Shown: piece after piece, positions 21,920-24,390 of the stretch | Layout: the number at the start of each line of letters is the position of its first letter | Numbering within the stretch: the stretch's first letter is position 1 | Origin: an uncultured Collinsella sp. | GTDB taxonomy: Bacteria > Actinomycetota > Coriobacteriia > Coriobacteriales > Coriobacteriaceae | Assembly: GCA_902491895.1 (NCBI GenBank) | Contig: CABUJH010000031.1 | Coordinates: 1 to 24,390, forward strand | Reading direction: 5' to 3' | Length of the DNA stretch: 24,390 nt | The notes under the pieces: model-generated | Told to the model about the DNA's origin: nothing | What the model saw: the letters and a program-made list of their open reading frames with translations, nothing else | Databases searched by the model: none | Position numbers and translations under genes: made by a program

Positions 21920-22684
21920 CTATCCCTCGATACGGCTCAAGAACTCACGGGTGCGCTGCTCGCGTGGATGGTCGATGACCTGCTCGGCAGGACCCTCCTC
22001 GACAATGCGGCCGCCATCCATAAAGACCACGCGGTCGGCAACATCGCGCGCAAACTGCATCGCGTGGGTCACGATTACCATCGTCATATTCTGCGCGGCA
22101 AGGTCTTTAATGACACGCAGCACCTCGGCCGTCAGCTCGGGATCGAGTGCCGAGGTCGGCTCGTCAAAGAACAGGATCTCCGGATCGAGCGCCAAGGCGC
22201 GGGCGATACTCACACGCTGTTGCTGGCCACCCGAAAGCTCACATGGCACCTTGTTCTCGTTGCCCGTAAGCCCCATCTGCGCGATCAACTCGCCCGCACG
22301 AGCTTCCGCCTGCTCGCGCGGGCGCTTAAGCACGCGGATCGGCGCGTCGATGATGTTTTTCATCACGGTATAGTGCGGGAACAGGTTGTAATTTTGGAAC
22401 ACCAGACCGAATCGCGAGCGCGCCTGCTTGGGCACATCGCCCTTCGCATAGACCGCGCCCGAACCCGCATCCGTCGCAACGGCAAGGTCACCAAACGAGA
22501 GCGAGCCTCCGTCGAGTGTCTCGAGCAGCGTGGCACACCGCAGCAGCGTGGACTTGCCGCCACCCGAAGGCCCGATAATCGCCACGACCTCGCCACGCTT
22601 CACCTCAAGCGAGATATCCTTGAGCACCTCATTGCCGCCAAACGCCTTACGTGCGTTTTCGATTTTCATCACTGAGTTAGTCAT
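21920..22684 (-). CDS. Polar amino acid ABC transporter, ATP-binding protein
   Basis: A 254-residue GlnQ/HisP-type ATPase on the cytosolic face of an amino acid importer. Walker A G-P-S-G-G-G-K-S-T (about 41-49), Q-loop F-Q-N-Y-N-L-F-P-H-Y, signature L-S-G-G-Q-Q-Q-R, Walker B I-L-F-F-D-E-P-T-S-A-L-D and H-loop V-T-H-A-M-Q-F-A are all canonical. Last gene of the operon: ATG 22684 overlaps the permease stop by eight bases, which suggests coupling; a second ATG at 22669 is possible, as neither has a strong RBS. Confidence 0.94.
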   Translation of the reverse strand: MTNSVMKIENARKAFGGNEVLKDISLEVKRGEVVAIIGPSGGGKSTLLRCATLLETLDGGSLSFGDLAVATDAGSGAVYAKGDVPKQARSRFGLVFQNYNLFPHYTVMKNIIDAPIRVLKRPREQAEARAGELIAQMGLTGNENKVPCELSGGQQQRVSIARALALDPEILFFDEPTSALDPELTAEVLRVIKDLAAQNMTMVIVTHAMQFARDVADRVVFMDGGRIVEEGPAEQVIDHPREQRTREFLSRIEG

Positions 22685-23330
22685 GATAATAGTCCAGCTT
22701 CTTTTCGGCGGCGCCCAGCAGCATCTCGACCACAAAGTTAAAGACCCAGTAAATCAGCGCCGCGATCGCAAACGGCACCATACTCACCTGCGAGGCGACC
22801 AGCGCCTTGGCCGTCGAGAACATCTCACCCACGCCAATGGCAAACGCCAGCGACGTGTCCTTGACCAGCGTGATAATCTCGTTGCCCATCGCCGGCAGAA
22901 TACGCTTGGCGACCTGCGGCATCACGATATACAGAAACGTCTGCACGCGCGAATAGCCCAGCACCTCGGCGGCCTCGTATTGACCGCGCGGAATGGACTG
23001 CAAGCCCGAGCGATAGATCTCGGCAAAGTAACCGGCGTAGTTGATGATGAACGCCACGACGCACGCCGTCCACTTGGAATCGGGCGTGAGCGAAATGCCA
23101 AACACGTAGTACGGGGCAAAGTAGATGGCAAACATCTGCAGCATGAGCGGCGTACCGCGCATGACCGAAATGTAGATGCGCGCAATCCAGCGAAGCGGCG
23201 CGATTTTGCTCATGCGCATAAACGCCACGGGAATTCCCAGCGGAATCGACCCCAACAGCGTCAGCACAAACAACTGCAAACTGACCAAGAAACCCTGGCC
23301 AAGCATCTGCATCATGACCTGAATAGACAT
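22677..23330 (-). CDS. Polar amino acid ABC transporter, permease
   Basis: A 217-residue His/Glu/Gln/Arg/opine-type permease with about five membrane helices. The cytosolic coupling motif is clear: Y-E-A-A-E-V-L-G-Y-S-R-x-Q-T-F-L-Y-I-V-M-P-Q (about 125-146), and the R-G-T-P-L-M-L-Q segment after the second helix is typical. The start ATG 23330 overlaps the stop of the binding protein as TAATG and has no own RBS, so translation is likely coupled. There is only one permease gene, so it should work as a homodimer. Confidence 0.94.
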   Translation of the reverse strand: MSIQVMMQMLGQGFLVSLQLFVLTLLGSIPLGIPVAFMRMSKIAPLRWIARIYISVMRGTPLMLQMFAIYFAPYYVFGISLTPDSKWTACVVAFIINYAGYFAEIYRSGLQSIPRGQYEAAEVLGYSRVQTFLYIVMPQVAKRILPAMGNEIITLVKDTSLAFAIGVGEMFSTAKALVASQVSMVPFAIAALIYWVFNFVVEMLLGAAEKKLDYYHD

Positions 23331-24190
23331 TACTTGAGCACCCAATTATCGAAAGATAGACCATAGCTTGAATACTTGTCGCAGAGATCCTTAACCGTGC
23401 CGTCCTCGTAGAGCGCCTTGAGCGACTCGGTCACGGCATCGGCGGACTTGGTGTCGCCCTTCTTAAAGCCGACAGCGTAGTGCTCGCTGGACAGCGGCTT
23501 GTCGAGCTGCGTATAGGCATCGGGCTTGGCGGCAAGCTGATACTGGGCAATCGAAAGGTCGCAAGCCACGGCATCGACTGCGCCGCTCTCGAGCTGCATA
23601 AAGGCCGTGTTGTACTCGCCGATCGTGTCGAGCGTGGCAAACGTCGCCGCCAGATCCTTCTGGTCACCCTCGAGCACATCCTGCGCAGCGGAATCGGTCT
23701 GGGTAATCACGGTCTTGCCGGCAAGATCGTCCCAGCTCTTGATGCCCGCATCTTTCTTTACCACCAGCACCTGCTCGTTGAGCATGTACGGCTCGGAGAA
23801 CGTATAGTCGTCCTCGCGGCCCTCCATGGTAAAGCCGTTCCAGATGCAGTTGATGGCGCCCGAGTTAAGCAGCGTATCCTTGGCGTCCCAGTCGATGGCC
23901 TCGTATTTGACCTCCCAGCCCTGCTTATCGGCAACAGCCTTGGCCAGATCGAGATCAAAGCCGGTGTACTCGCCATCGTCGCCCACAAAGCCGTACGGAG
24001 GATAGGACTTATCGAAGCCCACCACGAGCTTCTTGGACTCCGCAGCACCCTTCACATCCTTGGCCGCGGCAGAGCCAGCAGCGGAGCCCTTGCCGGCACC
24101 ACCGCCGCAACCGACAAGACCAAGGCCAAGCACCGTAGCGAGCGAGCCGGCTAGACCAACAAACTGACGACGAGACATATCGGTGTTCAT
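23330..24190 (-). CDS. Amino acid ABC transporter substrate-binding lipoprotein (Tat-type signal)
   Basis: A 286-residue family 3 solute-binding protein and first gene of the importer operon. The signal peptide has S-R-R-Q-F-V (6-11), a twin-arginine motif, followed by a hydrophobic stretch and the lipobox L-V-G-C, so C28 should be lipidated: a Tat-exported lipoprotein. A Gly/Ala/Ser linker follows, then the binding domain with S-Y-P-P-Y-G-F, Y-T-G-F-D-L-D-L-A and the G-F-T-M-E-G-R-E-D-D-Y carboxylate-binding arginine region typical of amino acid binders. The ligand is undetermined. Start ATG 24190 was chosen for the strong AAGGGGGG upstream; extending to an upstream start would spoil the signal peptide. 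A possible repressor site lies in the leader. Confidence 0.93.
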   Translation of the reverse strand: MNTDMSRRQFVGLAGSLATVLGLGLVGCGGGAGKGSAAGSAAAKDVKGAAESKKLVVGFDKSYPPYGFVGDDGEYTGFDLDLAKAVADKQGWEVKYEAIDWDAKDTLLNSGAINCIWNGFTMEGREDDYTFSEPYMLNEQVLVVKKDAGIKSWDDLAGKTVITQTDSAAQDVLEGDQKDLAATFATLDTIGEYNTAFMQLESGAVDAVACDLSIAQYQLAAKPDAYTQLDKPLSSEHYAVGFKKGDTKSADAVTESLKALYEDGTVKDLCDKYSSYGLSFDNWVLK

Positions 24191-24208
24191 GGTATCCCCC
24201 CTTGATGG

Positions 24209-24277
24209 CACTTTAGTTAAGTAAAGTGATTCGTGTAACGTCCAGAATCATACACTTTAGTGAGATGGAGTACAAGG
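24209..24277 (-). promoter_or_regulatory. Promoter and palindromic operator of the amino acid ABC importer operon
   Basis: On the minus strand TTGTAC, a 17-base spacer and TATGAT (complement of 24246-24251) form a promoter. Downstream, CACTTTAGTTAAGTAAAGTG (24209-24228) has perfect 7-base arms CACTTTA/TAAAGTG and lies between the start site and the RBS. A half-site-like CACTTTAGTGAG (24253-24264) sits in the promoter spacer. This is a repressor layout. The related site at 1413-1432 precedes ilvE. Confidence 0.65.
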
Positions 24278-24339
24278 GAGGGTTTGCCCGGCGTGGGCGG
24301 GGAGCGGCGCGTAATTAAGTTTCCTGCTCTACAGTCCTG

Positions 24340-24376
24340 CGCAAGACGGAAAGCACATTAAGTGCTTTCCTTTGCG
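24340..24376. terminator. Hairpin near the right edge
   Basis: GGAAAGCAC (24348-24356) pairs perfectly with GTGCTTTCC (24362-24370), flanked by CGCAA (24340-24344) and TTGCG (24372-24376). Followed by TTTGCG on the plus strand. It may be the terminator of a gene beyond the window. The stretch 24278-24390 holds no recognisable gene. Confidence 0.5.
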
Positions 24377-24390
24377 TGCGGAACTCGCGA

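Overview
The window looks like chromosomal DNA of a high-GC Gram-positive anaerobe, most likely a coriobacterium close to Collinsella. This placement is an inference from base composition, strong purine-rich ribosome binding sites, the gene families present and the style of the intergenic repeats; no rRNA or other marker gene is present to prove it. All coding regions are intact and mostly housekeeping or accessory metabolism. No CRISPR array, prophage or tRNA gene was seen.

Layout, left to right. Positions 1-93 are the right end of an IS3-family insertion sequence: the last 17 codons of its transposase and the terminal inverted repeat. Next come ilvE (-), a DedA membrane protein (-), cysE (+), and a three-gene minus-strand unit made of a MarR repressor and a heterodimeric ABC exporter (3202-7422). 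The MarR promoter carries two copies of an operator-like element. A 96-residue orphan (-), a nitroreductase (+) and a single-pass membrane protein (-) follow. Positions 9426-12839 hold a degenerate enhancer-binding-type regulator (-), a YeiH-family exporter (-) and a divergent GntR/FCD regulator (+). Then glmS (-) with a clear upstream palindrome, a LacI regulator (+), a HAD phosphatase (-), a stand-alone larE (+), a membrane-anchored or exported nuclease (+) and an atypical EF-G paralogue (-). The right end is a polar amino acid ABC importer operon (ATPase, permease, Tat-type lipoprotein binding protein; all -) with its promoter and a palindromic operator.

The most interesting signal is non-coding. 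At least six intergenic hairpins (3173-3201, 8729-8763, 12838-12874, 14963-14997, 15027-15063, 18218-18252) have unrelated stems but share a loop or core of the form AAGGGRAC or GGGRCAGG. Three of them are near-identical and also share a conserved tail outside the hairpin. This resembles REP-type elements dispersed by RAYT (Y1) transposases, although no such gene is in the window. A copy in the glmS-lacI gap lies against the lacI promoter.

Other points worth a second look: a shared palindrome upstream of ilvE and of the amino acid importer, suggesting one amino acid regulator; an EF-G paralogue with altered G3 and G4 motifs; a Fis-type regulator whose ATPase motifs have decayed; and a secreted nuclease with an NRCH active-site variant.
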